A stretch of DNA of 64,000 nt from Pseudomonadaceae bacterium (GCA_024743435.1 JANSWO010000013.1:62001-126000), one strand, 5' to 3'. Positions 16,672-25,877 are shown, numbered from the stretch's first letter. The notes: generated from the letters alone by a model not told the origin. Numbers and translations: made by a program.

Positions 16672-17763
16672 ATGTCCAACTGCTCAACCCGTGACGAACC
16701 AGCAGCCGAATCTGCATCGACGGCAGGCTCCTGTTGCCCGCCATCGTCTGCTGCCGAGGCAGCCCCTCGCTCGTTCGATTGGCTGTTGTGGGGGAGTGGC
16801 TTTGTTGTAGCCGTACTCTACGTGGTTCACCTTCTGGATTTATCTGCCGGCGCCCTCTCTGTGATGGCCCATGGTGCTGCCGAGATGGTCAACACCATGT
16901 GGTGGGGCGTGTTGTTGGGCATTGTCATGGTTGGAGCCCTGTCTAAGGTGCCGCGCGAGTTCGTGTTGTCTATTCTCGGCCCTGGTGATCGAGTGTCTGG
17001 CGTAGTTCGTGCAACGCTGGCGGGCCTGCTTCTGGATCTGTGTAACCACGGCATTCTAATGGTGGCAGCCAAACTCTATGAGCGCGGCGCCAGCACGGCT
17101 CAAGTGATGGCCTTTCTGGTCGCGAGCCCATGGAACTCGTTGTCGCTCACTATCATTCTGGTTGCGTTGATCGGCTTCGGCTGGACAGTCGGCTTCGTGG
17201 TCCTGTCGATGCTGGTGGCATTAGCAACCGGCTGCATTTTCCTGCTGCTCGAGCGTCGTGGTGTTCTACCTGCGAATACCAATCGAGTCGAATTGCCTGA
17301 AGACTTTGAGTTTGTGCCGGAAGCTCGCCAGGGCCTGGCTGCGACCAGCTTCGATGTGACGTTCGTTGGTAGCCTGCTGCTTGATGGGCTGCGTGACTCG
17401 CGCATGGTGTTGCGCTGGCTGCTATTCGGGATTGTCCTGGCCGTCATCATCCGCGCGTTGATATCGCCAGATGCGTTCGCTGACTGGTTTGGACCAACGC
17501 TCCTTGGTCTGGGAGCTACGATGGTTGCGGCGACAATCATCGAAGTGTGTAGCGAAGGCTCCGTACCGTTAGCCGGCGATCTGTTCACGCGAGCGGGAGC
17601 GCCCGGTAACGCTTTCGCCTTTCTGATGGCCGGAGCCGCAACGGATTACACTGAGGTGATGGTACTTCGGGACGTCACTCGCTCCTGGAAGGTCGCGCTG
17701 TTCCTGCCGCTGGTAACCGTGCCGCAAATCGCCGTTCTGGCATTTCTGTTGAACCTTGTCTGA
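16672..17763 (+). CDS. Cu/Zn efflux permease (SO_0444-like, PF03773 type)
   Basis: A 363-residue membrane protein with about eight hydrophobic segments. The N-terminus contains SNCS and GSCCPP cysteine motifs that could bind metal. The pattern NHGILMVAAKLYERGAS, then SPWNSLSLT, and the mirrored late segment EVCSEGSVPLAGDLFTRAG with GAATDYTEVMVLR, matches the two-repeat permease family related to ArsP. The known family member SO_0444 exports Cu and Zn. The ATG lies about 33 bases after the -10 box and no strong ribosome-binding site is seen. The CsoR-like operator supports a role in copper resistance. I am fairly sure of the family and less so of the metal. Confidence 0.85.
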   Translation: MSNCSTRDEPAAESASTAGSCCPPSSAAEAAPRSFDWLLWGSGFVVAVLYVVHLLDLSAGALSVMAHGAAEMVNTMWWGVLLGIVMVGALSKVPREFVLSILGPGDRVSGVVRATLAGLLLDLCNHGILMVAAKLYERGASTAQVMAFLVASPWNSLSLTIILVALIGFGWTVGFVVLSMLVALATGCIFLLLERRGVLPANTNRVELPEDFEFVPEARQGLAATSFDVTFVGSLLLDGLRDSRMVLRWLLFGIVLAVIIRALISPDAFADWFGPTLLGLGATMVAATIIEVCSEGSVPLAGDLFTRAGAPGNAFAFLMAGAATDYTEVMVLRDVTRSWKVALFLPLVTVPQIAVLAFLLNLV

Positions 17764-17849
17764 TCAGCCCACGCGCTATATGCGCCGATACTCGCGAGGT
17801 GTCTGGCCGCTGACGTAAACTTGGCAGCTCGTTTCTGTCGAGCAATCTT

Positions 17850-20800
17850 TTGAATCACTTCACAGCTGTTCGCGCCGCTATCCTGGGCTTGCTCGCCCTG
17901 TTTTTGCTGGTACCAGCAGTGCAAGTCGGCGCTGATGATGCCCTGCCATTGCAACCAACGCGGTCCGTAGCCTTTACGGTGACACAAGCCACCTGGATGT
18001 CGATCGATGTCTCCCCAGATGGCAGTTGGATCGTGCTCGATGTCCTAGGCGATCTCTATCGGCTGCCAATTGATGGTGGTGAGGCCGTCCGGCTGACACA
18101 GGGTATGGCTTTTGACAGCCAGCCCGTGATTTCGCCGGATGGAAGCACGATTGCTGCGGTCAGCGACCGCTCCGGTACGGAGGGCATCTGGCTATTCGAT
18201 GCTGATGGTGGCAACCCGCGAGAGCTCACGAAGGGTGGCGCGCTGGACGAGTTTGCCTCGCCGACGTTCTCGCCGGATGGCCAACACGTTGTCGTCTCAA
18301 AATCCTCATGGAAGTTGAGCGCCAACGAGCTCTGGGCCTACCACATCGATGGCGGTCGGGGCGTCAGGTTGACGCAAGCCAAGGCCAAATCGGACACGCC
18401 GCGTAGTCGCCGGCACAATGCGCTGGGCGCGGTGTACAGCCCCGACGGGCGATATCTCTACTACGGCCGGCGTGTTGGCGGCTTTGCCTACAATGCCTCG
18501 TTCCCCATGTGGCAAATTGCCAGACGAGATCTGGCCAATGGCACTGAAGACGTACTGACCCAAGCGGTTGGTAGTGGCTTAAGGCCCGTATTGTCGCCGG
18601 ACGGCAAGCAGCTGGTGTACGGGACGCGGCGGCAACAGCAAACCGAGCTACGCCTGCGCGACCTATCCTCCGGCCACGATCGCAGCCTCGTGTTCCCCAT
18701 CGTGCGTGATGATCAGGAAGCGCGGTTTACCAGAGATACGTTGCCGCGCTACGACTTCACGCCGGATGGGCGCGAGCTCATTTTTACCAGAGACGGTCGT
18801 CTGCAGCGGCTTGCGATAGCTTCGGGAGAGATCACTGAGATACCGATGACCATAGCGATCGAGCAACAGCTCGGTCCGGAGTTGGTTTTCCCATACCGCA
18901 TTGGTGTCGGTCCGGTAAAAGCGCGTCTGTTGATGAGCCCTGCGCTCTCGCCGGATGGTGAGTCGGCCGTCTTTACCGCCTTTCTGCGGGTTTATCGGCA
19001 TGACTTCAAAACGGGCGAAACCCGGCCAGTCACGCCCGTTGATATGCCGGCCTTTCAAGCGTCCTTTTCACCGGACGGTCGCGACATAGTGTTCGCCTCC
19101 TGGGATAGCGGTGAGGGACATCTTTATCGCATGCGGGCAAGCGGCAGAGGCAAGCCGAAACAATTGACCAGGGAGCCTGGTTTTTATTCGGACCCGGCGT
19201 TTTCGCCAGATGGTCAGCAGGTTGTGGCGCTGCGAGGCAGCGCTCACAACCGGCTGTACAACCCCGGCGCGCTTGGCTCGCCAGTTGGCACTCAGTTGGT
19301 TGTGCTGCCGTCCGGAGGCGGAGAGTCGTCGGTCGTATTGCCTGCTCGCAAGCTGACCGCTCCGCATTTCGGACCAGAGCCGGATCGCATTTATGCCTAC
19401 CACGCCCAGGGGCTCTATGGCAGCGGGACATCCGGCCTCGTATCCATGCGTTTTGATGGCAGCGACCAACGCAGACATGTTCGCCTTACGGGTCAGGGAA
19501 TCTACTTTTCGGAGGGTGATGTGCCCGCCACCGATATGCAGATTTCGCCCGATGGTCGTCACGCTCTGGCGTTGCACGCCAACCAGTTACACGTCCTGCG
19601 ATTGCTGAACACACACATGCGTGGGGTGTCGGTGAAGCTGGCAAAGCCGGTCTTGCCCATCGCGCGTCTGACGGATGTCGGCGCGGACTACGCTCGCTGG
19701 TCGGCCGATGGTCAGACCATTTTGTGGGCGACTGGTAATAAGCTGTATCGGCGAGCGTTGGCGGACGTCGAGTTTTCGCCGTCGCCAGCGCAGAGTGGCG
19801 AAGATGAACCGGTTGACGTCGAGGCTGGGGAAACCGTTGACCTCGCCTCGGTAGAGGAGAGCGCAGACCGACCCACAGCGAGCGATGAAGAGATGCGAGA
19901 GACGCATGAGAGCGTCAGCGCAGCGACAATCGACCTCTACTTGCCGCGTGCTGAGCCAGAAGGCGTTCTTGCGCTGGTGGATGCACGCGTCATTCCGATG
20001 GCGGGAGACGATGCCTCAGAGGTGATCGAAGATGGCGTCATCGTTCTTGAGCGCGGTCGAATTACGGCGGTCGGCACTCGTGGCTCCGTTGCGGTGCCCG
20101 CAGGCGCAGACATCGTTAGCCTGGCTGGCAAAACCGTGGTTCCCGGCTACGTCGATACCCACGCGCATCTAAGGCCGACCCGGCGCGTGCTGGATCGAGA
20201 TGATTGGGGCTTACGCGCGAATCTTGCCTACGGTGTGACCACAGCCATCGATGTGCAACCCGGTACGATCGACATACTTGCCTACGAAGACCTTGTGGAT
20301 GCCGGCTTGGTTGTCGGCCCAAGAACGCTCTCTACCGGGCCTGGTCTGTTCAGCAATAACTCTTTTCGTTCCGAGGAGCACGCGCGTTCCGTTCTCCGCC
20401 GGTACAAAGAAGCGTATCGAGTGCACAACCTGAAAGCATACATCTCTGGTTCGCGTCAGCAGCGACAGTACCTGGTGGCAGCGGCGAAAGATCTGAAGCT
20501 CATGGCGACCACCGAGGGTGCGCTCGATATGAAGCTGAACCTCACACACATTGCAGACGGCTTCACCGGCCAGGAACACCCTTATCCGTTGGTTGAGCTG
20601 TATGAAGATTCCATCTCGTATATCGCCCAGTCCGGCATTGCCTACACGCCGACCTTGCTGGTTGGTTACGGTGGCCCTTGGGCTGAAAACTACTTCTACA
20701 CGCGTGAGAGCCCTCGGTTCGATAAGAAGCTTGCCCGCTTTACGCCGCCCCAGGTGCTTGCCGCGAAAACTCTACGTCGGCCGTGGTTTGCAGAGGAAGA

Positions 20801-21212
20801 GTACGTGTTCGACGAAATGGCGGCGCAGGCACATCGAATCATGCGGGCCGGCGGTAGGATCGGCGTTGGAGCCCATGGTCAACTGCAGGGCCTGGGTTAT
20901 CACTGGGAGTTGTGGGCACTGTCGATGGGCGGTTTTACCCCTTTTGAAGCCCTGCGTGCAGCGACGCGGCACGGCGCGGAGATGATCGGCATCGGCCAGG
21001 ATGCTGGTTCGATAGAGCCAGGCAAGCTCGCTGATCTGGTTATTCTCAACCGCGACCCACTGGAGGATATTCGCGCCAGCGCTGACATTGACGCTGTCGT
21101 TAAACACGGAGTTATGTACGACGGCGAGACGCTCGATGAGCGCTGGCCGCAGCAGAGGGTTACTCCTGTTGCACCTTGGATTGCTCCTGAATCCGAAGCG
21201 CCGCAGAGATGA
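17850..21212 (+). CDS. Propeller-amidohydrolase fusion protein
   Basis: A 1120-residue exported protein. A signal peptide (NHFTAVRAAILGLLALFLLV) precedes about 600 residues of TolB/PD40-type propeller blades with repeated SPDG motifs (DVSPDGSWI, SPDGSTIAAV, FSPDGRDIVFAS, and so on). Residues about 700-1120 are an amidohydrolase: VPGYVDTHAHLRP (metal-binding HxH), ITAVGTRG, an intermediate HIADGFTGQEHP and the late GVGAHGQLQGLGYHWELW and IEPGKLADLVIL. A TTG start is used because no ATG lies near the signal peptide; the start is somewhat uncertain. Such fusions hydrolyse cyclic amides or peptides in the periplasm of several proteobacteria. An acidic linker (residues about 650-680) joins the domains. 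Confidence 0.83.
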   Translation: MNHFTAVRAAILGLLALFLLVPAVQVGADDALPLQPTRSVAFTVTQATWMSIDVSPDGSWIVLDVLGDLYRLPIDGGEAVRLTQGMAFDSQPVISPDGSTIAAVSDRSGTEGIWLFDADGGNPRELTKGGALDEFASPTFSPDGQHVVVSKSSWKLSANELWAYHIDGGRGVRLTQAKAKSDTPRSRRHNALGAVYSPDGRYLYYGRRVGGFAYNASFPMWQIARRDLANGTEDVLTQAVGSGLRPVLSPDGKQLVYGTRRQQQTELRLRDLSSGHDRSLVFPIVRDDQEARFTRDTLPRYDFTPDGRELIFTRDGRLQRLAIASGEITEIPMTIAIEQQLGPELVFPYRIGVGPVKARLLMSPALSPDGESAVFTAFLRVYRHDFKTGETRPVTPVDMPAFQASFSPDGRDIVFASWDSGEGHLYRMRASGRGKPKQLTREPGFYSDPAFSPDGQQVVALRGSAHNRLYNPGALGSPVGTQLVVLPSGGGESSVVLPARKLTAPHFGPEPDRIYAYHAQGLYGSGTSGLVSMRFDGSDQRRHVRLTGQGIYFSEGDVPATDMQISPDGRHALALHANQLHVLRLLNTHMRGVSVKLAKPVLPIARLTDVGADYARWSADGQTILWATGNKLYRRALADVEFSPSPAQSGEDEPVDVEAGETVDLASVEESADRPTASDEEMRETHESVSAATIDLYLPRAEPEGVLALVDARVIPMAGDDASEVIEDGVIVLERGRITAVGTRGSVAVPAGADIVSLAGKTVVPGYVDTHAHLRPTRRVLDRDDWGLRANLAYGVTTAIDVQPGTIDILAYEDLVDAGLVVGPRTLSTGPGLFSNNSFRSEEHARSVLRRYKEAYRVHNLKAYISGSRQQRQYLVAAAKDLKLMATTEGALDMKLNLTHIADGFTGQEHPYPLVELYEDSISYIAQSGIAYTPTLLVGYGGPWAENYFYTRESPRFDKKLARFTPPQVLAAKTLRRPWFAEEEYVFDEMAAQAHRIMRAGGRIGVGAHGQLQGLGYHWELWALSMGGFTPFEALRAATRHGAEMIGIGQDAGSIEPGKLADLVILNRDPLEDIRASADIDAVVKHGVMYDGETLDERWPQQRVTPVAPWIAPESEAPQR

Positions 21213-21287
21213 ATGTTGGCCGGCTCGGCGCAGTATCGGTGCGAGCGTGGTAGGTTTAGAGGCTGGTGAAAACGATTGGAGAAAGCG

Positions 21288-21809
21288 ATGCGATTGCTCC
21301 TTGGCCTTCTGTTTGTGCTGATAGGAACCGCGGCGTTGGCCGAACCGATCGAGGTGGGCTCGCACGCGCCTGACTTCGAGATTGCGGGTTCCGACGGCAA
21401 GGTGCACAGGCTTTCAGATTACGCCGGCCAGCATGTGGTCATCGCTTTCTTTCCGAAAGCATTCACTGGCGGTTGAACGCTGCAATGCAAGGCGCTGCGT
21501 GACAGTGACCAGCAGATTTCCAGCTTCAATGTTCGTTACTTTATGGCGAGCACCGATTCGCTTGCAGACAACACGGCCTTCGCGCGTAAGAACGAGGCAA
21601 GTTTCCCGATTCTTGCGGACGTCGAGAAAACCCTGGCCGCAGACTATGGCGTACTGAGTCCCAGCGGCTACGCAGCTCGGGTGAATGTGTACATTGATCC
21701 GACAGGAGTGGTGGTTCGCGTAGACAAGGGCGTTAACCCGCGCAGCGCAGGCGCGGATCTGCTCGTCGCGCTCAAGGAACTGGATGTGCCATTAGCGACT
21801 GCTGACTAG
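21288..21809 (+). CDS. Probable selenocysteine-containing peroxiredoxin
   Basis: A 173-residue exported thioredoxin-fold protein if the in-frame TGA at 21474-21476 is read as selenocysteine (codon 63). The residues before it, FFPKAFTGG, and those after it, TLQCKALRDSDQQIS, are the peroxidatic-site sequence of AhpC/TSA-BCP enzymes, with Sec in place of the catalytic Cys and Cys67 as possible resolving residue. The downstream half (FPILADVEKTLAADYG, NVYIDPTGVVVRVDKG) is intact in the same frame. A signal peptide covers about residues 1-18. GGAG precedes ATG by 6 bases. A hairpin (21477-21500, 6 pairs with a T-T mismatch) directly follows TGA; whether it meets the SECIS consensus is unclear. The alternative is a nonsense mutation of TGC or TGT. 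Confidence 0.75.
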
Positions 21810-23392
21810 TCAATAAGGCTGGCTGCAGGCAGTTGCCTGCCTCGACTTGGAGTCTCAAGGGTTTGCTTGGATGCAATCTCGGCCTCGAGCAGGTCTGCGA
21901 AGCGCCCGTCGCTCATCGACTCCAGATTAGCGCCTGCGAATTGCTGATATGCATCGCCCCCGGCGGCCAGTATTTCCAATGTGCTGACGCGATACTCTCG
22001 CGACGGATCAAGCGCTTCATTGTTCACGGATGCGTCGATGAGTCGTTGTCCAATCGGACGCGACAAATCGTATGTGACAGACATACCCGAGAGCTGAAGC
22101 ATGCCGCGCTCTAACGAAAGGCCCTGCTCGAGGATGGCTCGCAATACTTTACCGGTCATCGTCATCACGGCCATCCGATCTTCAAAAGGAAACGCATCCA
22201 GCACATCGACGCGCCGCACCTCGCCTGCTGGCAGATCCGCTCTCAATGCACCGGATGGCATCAAGGCCACTTCGGTCTGGGTGTGCTCACGCAAGATATC
22301 CGCGAACAGATTGCCCAAATCAGACTCGGCGTAGTAGCGACGGCCAATTGTCGCTGACGATGTTGTCAGCACATCGAATATTGCGGGGAAGCGCGATTTG
22401 TAGTCGCTCAACTTGGCCTGTACCCGCGGATGTGGCGTGAGCGCGTCGCTCTCCACTTCGATGAGTTTGCCCTCGAACGCGAGACGCTCGCCCGTGCTGC
22501 CATCCAGCGTTATCTGCAGGAAACCCAGGTGCTGTCCCTGGCCAAAGGTTTGCATGATGAGAGTGCCAGTTTCGCCGTGCACGATGGGCTCCCGTGTCCC
22601 AGCGTCGGTGTGGCCTGCCAGGATGACGTCGATGCCCGGGACAGCGCCGGCCAACGCAATGTTCTCGGCGTTGCCACGATGAACGCTCACATCTGCCTCG
22701 TCGTCCGTTTGCATCGGTGCGGTTGCGCCCTGATGGGTCAGCACCACAATCAGATCAACCTCGTCGCGTAGCTGCTCGACGTAGCCTGAAACCGTTGCGA
22801 TGGGGTTAAGAACCTCGAGCCCTGCAATGTTCGAGGGAATGAGCGCGGTTGCCGCATCCTGCCCGAGGATGCCGATGACGCCGATCCGCACACCGTCCCG
22901 CTCAACGATCGCGTACGGTTGGGCGAAGCCGATGTTGCTATCTCGGTAAAGAAGATTTGCGCCCAGTACGGGAAACGGTGCGCGTGCCATCTGCCTGGAT
23001 AGCACTTCCCATCCATACTCGAACTCGTGATTGCCAATGACCATGGCGTCGTACCCCATCGTCAGCATCAACTCGAACGACAGTTCGCCCTGGGTAAGTC
23101 GTGCCAGTGTGCCCGTGAAGATATCACCGGCGTCGAACAGGAATGTGTTTGGCTGATTGGCTCGCTCTCTGTTAATCAGCGTGGCGAGTTGGGGCAGGCC
23201 ACCGATTCTGTTGATGTCGTCTCGCCAATACGCGTCAACGGGCTCGTAAGCACTCTCGACGTCGTTGGTGAACAGTAGCGTGATGGTTTTAGTATTTTCT
23301 CTATCCAGTGTCGTGCAGCTCGCCACCAGAACGAGGAGGGTAGTGGTGAGCCCTTGTCGCCAATGGCTGGGGAAGATCCTCTGTGTTTGCAT
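21806..23392 (-). CDS. 5'-nucleotidase/2',3'-cyclic phosphodiesterase-type lipoprotein (UshA-like)
   Basis: A 528-residue metallophosphatase with a C-terminal 5'-nucleotidase domain. It starts with a hydrophobic segment and a VASC lipobox. The metal site blocks are LLFTNDVES (Asp in place of the usual LxxNDxH), DAGDIFTG, MVIGNHEFEYG, LTHQGA and LAGHTDAG. The C-terminal domain has the typical FADILREHTQTEVALMP and GDAYQQFAG segments. One His of the usual first motif (DxH) is replaced (NDVES), so metal binding may be altered. It is likely to hydrolyse nucleotides or cyclic nucleotides at the cell surface. Its stop overlaps that of the peroxiredoxin. Confidence 0.9.
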   Translation of the reverse strand: MQTQRIFPSHWRQGLTTTLLVLVASCTTLDRENTKTITLLFTNDVESAYEPVDAYWRDDINRIGGLPQLATLINRERANQPNTFLFDAGDIFTGTLARLTQGELSFELMLTMGYDAMVIGNHEFEYGWEVLSRQMARAPFPVLGANLLYRDSNIGFAQPYAIVERDGVRIGVIGILGQDAATALIPSNIAGLEVLNPIATVSGYVEQLRDEVDLIVVLTHQGATAPMQTDDEADVSVHRGNAENIALAGAVPGIDVILAGHTDAGTREPIVHGETGTLIMQTFGQGQHLGFLQITLDGSTGERLAFEGKLIEVESDALTPHPRVQAKLSDYKSRFPAIFDVLTTSSATIGRRYYAESDLGNLFADILREHTQTEVALMPSGALRADLPAGEVRRVDVLDAFPFEDRMAVMTMTGKVLRAILEQGLSLERGMLQLSGMSVTYDLSRPIGQRLIDASVNNEALDPSREYRVSTLEILAAGGDAYQQFAGANLESMSDGRFADLLEAEIASKQTLETPSRGRQLPAASLID

Positions 23393-23412
23393 TGGTGGCT
23401 GTATTCCGGTGG

Positions 23413-23874
23413 TTATAGTGGTTTGAGCATGCGGGCGTTGCGCAACACAACGCCGCCTCGATGCTGGCGCCGTCGCCAGCTGACCGTGAAGCCCTGACGT
23501 TTGAAAAATGCTTCTGCGCTCAAGCTCACATCGGCGGAGAGTTCAGTTACCCCCATCTCCTGAGCTTGTGCGGCCAAGTGGTTGAACAGCGTCTGTCCGA
23601 TGCCTTGGCGCGCGTAGTCACCGTGCACGTAGAAATGATCGATGTAGCCTGTCGGTTGTAGATCGGCGTACGCAATTGCTGTCAGCTTGTCCCATAGAAC
23701 CCAGGGTTTGATTTTCGCCAGGTTGGCTGCCCAGGCGGCTTCGTCGAAGGCTTCAGGTGACCACTGCCGGCGTTCTGCCGCGCTGTAGTAGGGCGCGGCG
23801 GTCTGTTGAACCGCTGTGTGAAAAACGGCACGAAGCGCGGCCGCATCGCCGGTTTGATAGCGGGTTAACTTCAT
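23413..23874 (-). CDS. GNAT-family N-acetyltransferase
   Basis: A 153-residue protein of the GCN5-related family. The acetyl-CoA binding motif A is IDHFYVHGDYARQGIGQTLF, with the Q/RxxGxG pattern ARQGIGQ; motif B is TELSADVSLSAEAFFKRQGF. The ATG at 23874 begins the fold immediately. It most resembles YafP-like acetyltransferases that modify small molecules, though the substrate is unknown. It ends 20 bases from the start of the nucleotidase gene and may be in the same transcript. It is divergent from the TRIC-type channel gene. Confidence 0.88.
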   Translation of the reverse strand: MKLTRYQTGDAAALRAVFHTAVQQTAAPYYSAAERRQWSPEAFDEAAWAANLAKIKPWVLWDKLTAIAYADLQPTGYIDHFYVHGDYARQGIGQTLFNHLAAQAQEMGVTELSADVSLSAEAFFKRQGFTVSWRRRQHRGGVVLRNARMLKPL

Positions 23875-23968
23875 TGGGAACTCGCAACGGGTTGGCAGTA
23901 GTGTGTCTTGCGGGAGAATGTGCGTATCGTCGCACACAAGCGCTTTCTCATGGACCCTGGCGAATTCG

Positions 23969-24571
23969 ATGGCTTTGCACTTTCTCGATTATCTAGGCGT
24001 CTTTGTCTTCGCCATCACCGGCGCGCTGGTGGCTATCCGTAAGGATATGGATATCTTCGGTTGTGTCGTACTGGCGCTCATGCCCGCGGTTGGTGGTGGC
24101 ACGGTGCGCGATCTCATCCTCGATGTTCCGGTGTTTTGGGTCGTCGACAATCGCTATCTCTTTATTACGCTTGCCGCCGCACTTCTGACCTTCGTGGCGT
24201 ATCGATTTGTGCTTCGGGTCGGTCGGCTGATTCTCTGGTGTGATGCGATTGGGCTTTCCGTATTCTGCGCCCTTGGCACGGCCAAGGCCCTGGAGGTCAC
24301 AGGCAAACCGGTTGTATCCGTGATGATGGGTGTTGTGACGGCCGTTGCCGGAGGCATCGCGCGTGATGTCATTGCCAACGATATTCCCCTTGTGTTGCAC
24401 AAGGAGGTCTACGCTACCGCTGCGTTCGCTGGCGCGCTTGCCTATGTATTCGCGCTGCCGGTATTTGGAACAGAGGCGTCGATCTGGCTCGCGGTTGGCG
24501 TTGCGCTCGTCGGGCGTGGTCTCGGCATCGGTCGTGGTTGGTCGTTGCCGAAGATACGCAACACGGAATAA
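23969..24571 (+). CDS. TRIC-type cation channel (UPF0126)
   Basis: A 200-residue membrane protein with two homologous three-helix repeats, each holding a glycine-rich motif: GALVAIRKDMDIFGCVVLAL with VGGGTVRDLIL in the first, and CALGTAKALE with VAGGIARDVI in the second. This is the signature of prokaryotic TRIC monovalent cation channels. Length fits the family (about 200). The ATG at 23969 starts directly before the first helix; the ribosome-binding site is weak. It would form a trimeric channel for K+ or Na+ in the inner membrane. Confidence 0.93.
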   Translation: MALHFLDYLGVFVFAITGALVAIRKDMDIFGCVVLALMPAVGGGTVRDLILDVPVFWVVDNRYLFITLAAALLTFVAYRFVLRVGRLILWCDAIGLSVFCALGTAKALEVTGKPVVSVMMGVVTAVAGGIARDVIANDIPLVLHKEVYATAAFAGALAYVFALPVFGTEASIWLAVGVALVGRGLGIGRGWSLPKIRNTE

Positions 24572-24615
24572 CGGCTGGCGACGCACGCAGATGCGCAACG
24601 TCGCCGCCGATCACG

Positions 24616-25746
24616 CTAGCCTTTGAAACTTCGCCCGGTGGGTATCAACACGGGTACCTGGGTGCGATATGAGTCGTACTCCGGCAACATCCTGCTGAGG
24701 TCTCGCTCCTCCCAGCGCACCGCGATTACGACATAGGCGGTCATCGCCAGGGCAAACACGAGGTGGGAGATCGTCATGTGTGGAGCGGCCCACAGGAGAA
24801 CCAGAAAACCAAGATAGAGCGGGTGCCGCACGAAGTGATAGTAGCCGCGTACGGTGAACGGGAGCTGCCGATAGTCGTGTCCACGCAAGTTCATCCAGGT
24901 CTGGCGTAGTCCAAACAGATCGAAATGATTGATCAGGAACGTTGAGCTGACCAACACCATCCAGCCAACGGCATGCAAACCCAACATAAGGCTCGCACCG
25001 GTACCCTCTAGCTTCCAAATGGTGATGCCCAGCGGTTGCCAGAGCAGCATGACTGCCATCAACGTGATGGTGCTCGCCGCCACAAAGGTTGAGCGTTCGA
25101 TTGCCGGTGGGATGAAGCGAACCAGCTTCTCCTTGAACCATGGCCTGGCCATGACGCTGTGTTGCACAGCAAAGCCAATGATCAGCAGCGCATTGATGAG
25201 GAGGCCGTTGGTCATTGAGCCAGTAGCCGCACCATCGAGTGGATTCGGCACCAGGTCGGTGACTAGCCATAGCGCCATGTAAACAAGGCTCGCCATGGCC
25301 AGGCTGTAGCTAGTTACTGAATACAGCACGGCTGCGATTCGGCTAAACATAGATTTCTCTCTTCGTTGTGGTGGGGGATTGAATTGACAATGCGTTTCTC
25401 CGAGCACATCGCGACGCTTGGCCTCCAGGCGACCCATCAAAATCGTGGCGTCCTGAATGGGCACGCCATGTTCGATGAGTGCGTCCTGCACGTGGTCTAG
25501 CATTCGATCGAAGTGATCGTGACCCAGGCCCATACGCAGCAACGGCGCATGGGCTTTGTGCAGATCGATTTCCGATGAGTCATCGATCAGGTGGGCCAGG
25601 AACAGGCTTTGTCGGCGGACGAGATCCGCCACGTCCCGTCCTTCAAAGAATGGGCTCAGCTCGTCATCTGCCAGTACTCTCGCGTAGAGAGAATCGCTTA
25701 TGCGACTGAGCTGTGCGCTCTCGAGCCCCAAATGCATGTTGTTCAT
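24616..25746 (-). CDS. Truncated globin fused to an MddA/NnrU-like methyltransferase
   Basis: A 376-residue single reading frame. Residues 11-117 are a truncated-haemoglobin-like domain: SLYARVLADDELSPFF (B10 Tyr21) and HKAHAPLLRMGLGHDHFD with proximal His expected near His66. Residues 133-376 begin MFSRIAAVLYSV and resemble methanethiol S-methyltransferases and NnrU: five or six helices, QHSVMARP, ERSTFV, STFLINHFDLFGLRQ, then YHFVRHPLYLGF and EERDL (SAM-binding region). No stop lies between the two parts (linker CQFNPPPQRREKS). Met133 has its own GAGAGA-type site, so internal initiation could also give the membrane part alone. GGAG precedes the ATG at 25746. The gene is divergent from a winged-helix regulator. 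Confidence 0.75.
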   Translation of the reverse strand: MNNMHLGLESAQLSRISDSLYARVLADDELSPFFEGRDVADLVRRQSLFLAHLIDDSSEIDLHKAHAPLLRMGLGHDHFDRMLDHVQDALIEHGVPIQDATILMGRLEAKRRDVLGETHCQFNPPPQRREKSMFSRIAAVLYSVTSYSLAMASLVYMALWLVTDLVPNPLDGAATGSMTNGLLINALLIIGFAVQHSVMARPWFKEKLVRFIPPAIERSTFVAASTITLMAVMLLWQPLGITIWKLEGTGASLMLGLHAVGWMVLVSSTFLINHFDLFGLRQTWMNLRGHDYRQLPFTVRGYYHFVRHPLYLGFLVLLWAAPHMTISHLVFALAMTAYVVIAVRWEERDLSRMLPEYDSYRTQVPVLIPTGRSFKG

Positions 25747-25877
25747 CGCATTGTCTCCGGTTGTGGCCGACGCCCGTTTGGCGTGACCTGGCGACCAACT
25801 TGCGTCTAGACTCGCGTAACGTCCTGACCCCACCATGATTTATTCGTGACCATTTCCTGACCTGTACGAAAAAGGCT

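Noticed and set aside
21474-21476. Peroxiredoxin as two separate genes or a frameshift
   Set aside because: Both halves are in the same frame and join exactly at the catalytic site; no frameshift is needed.
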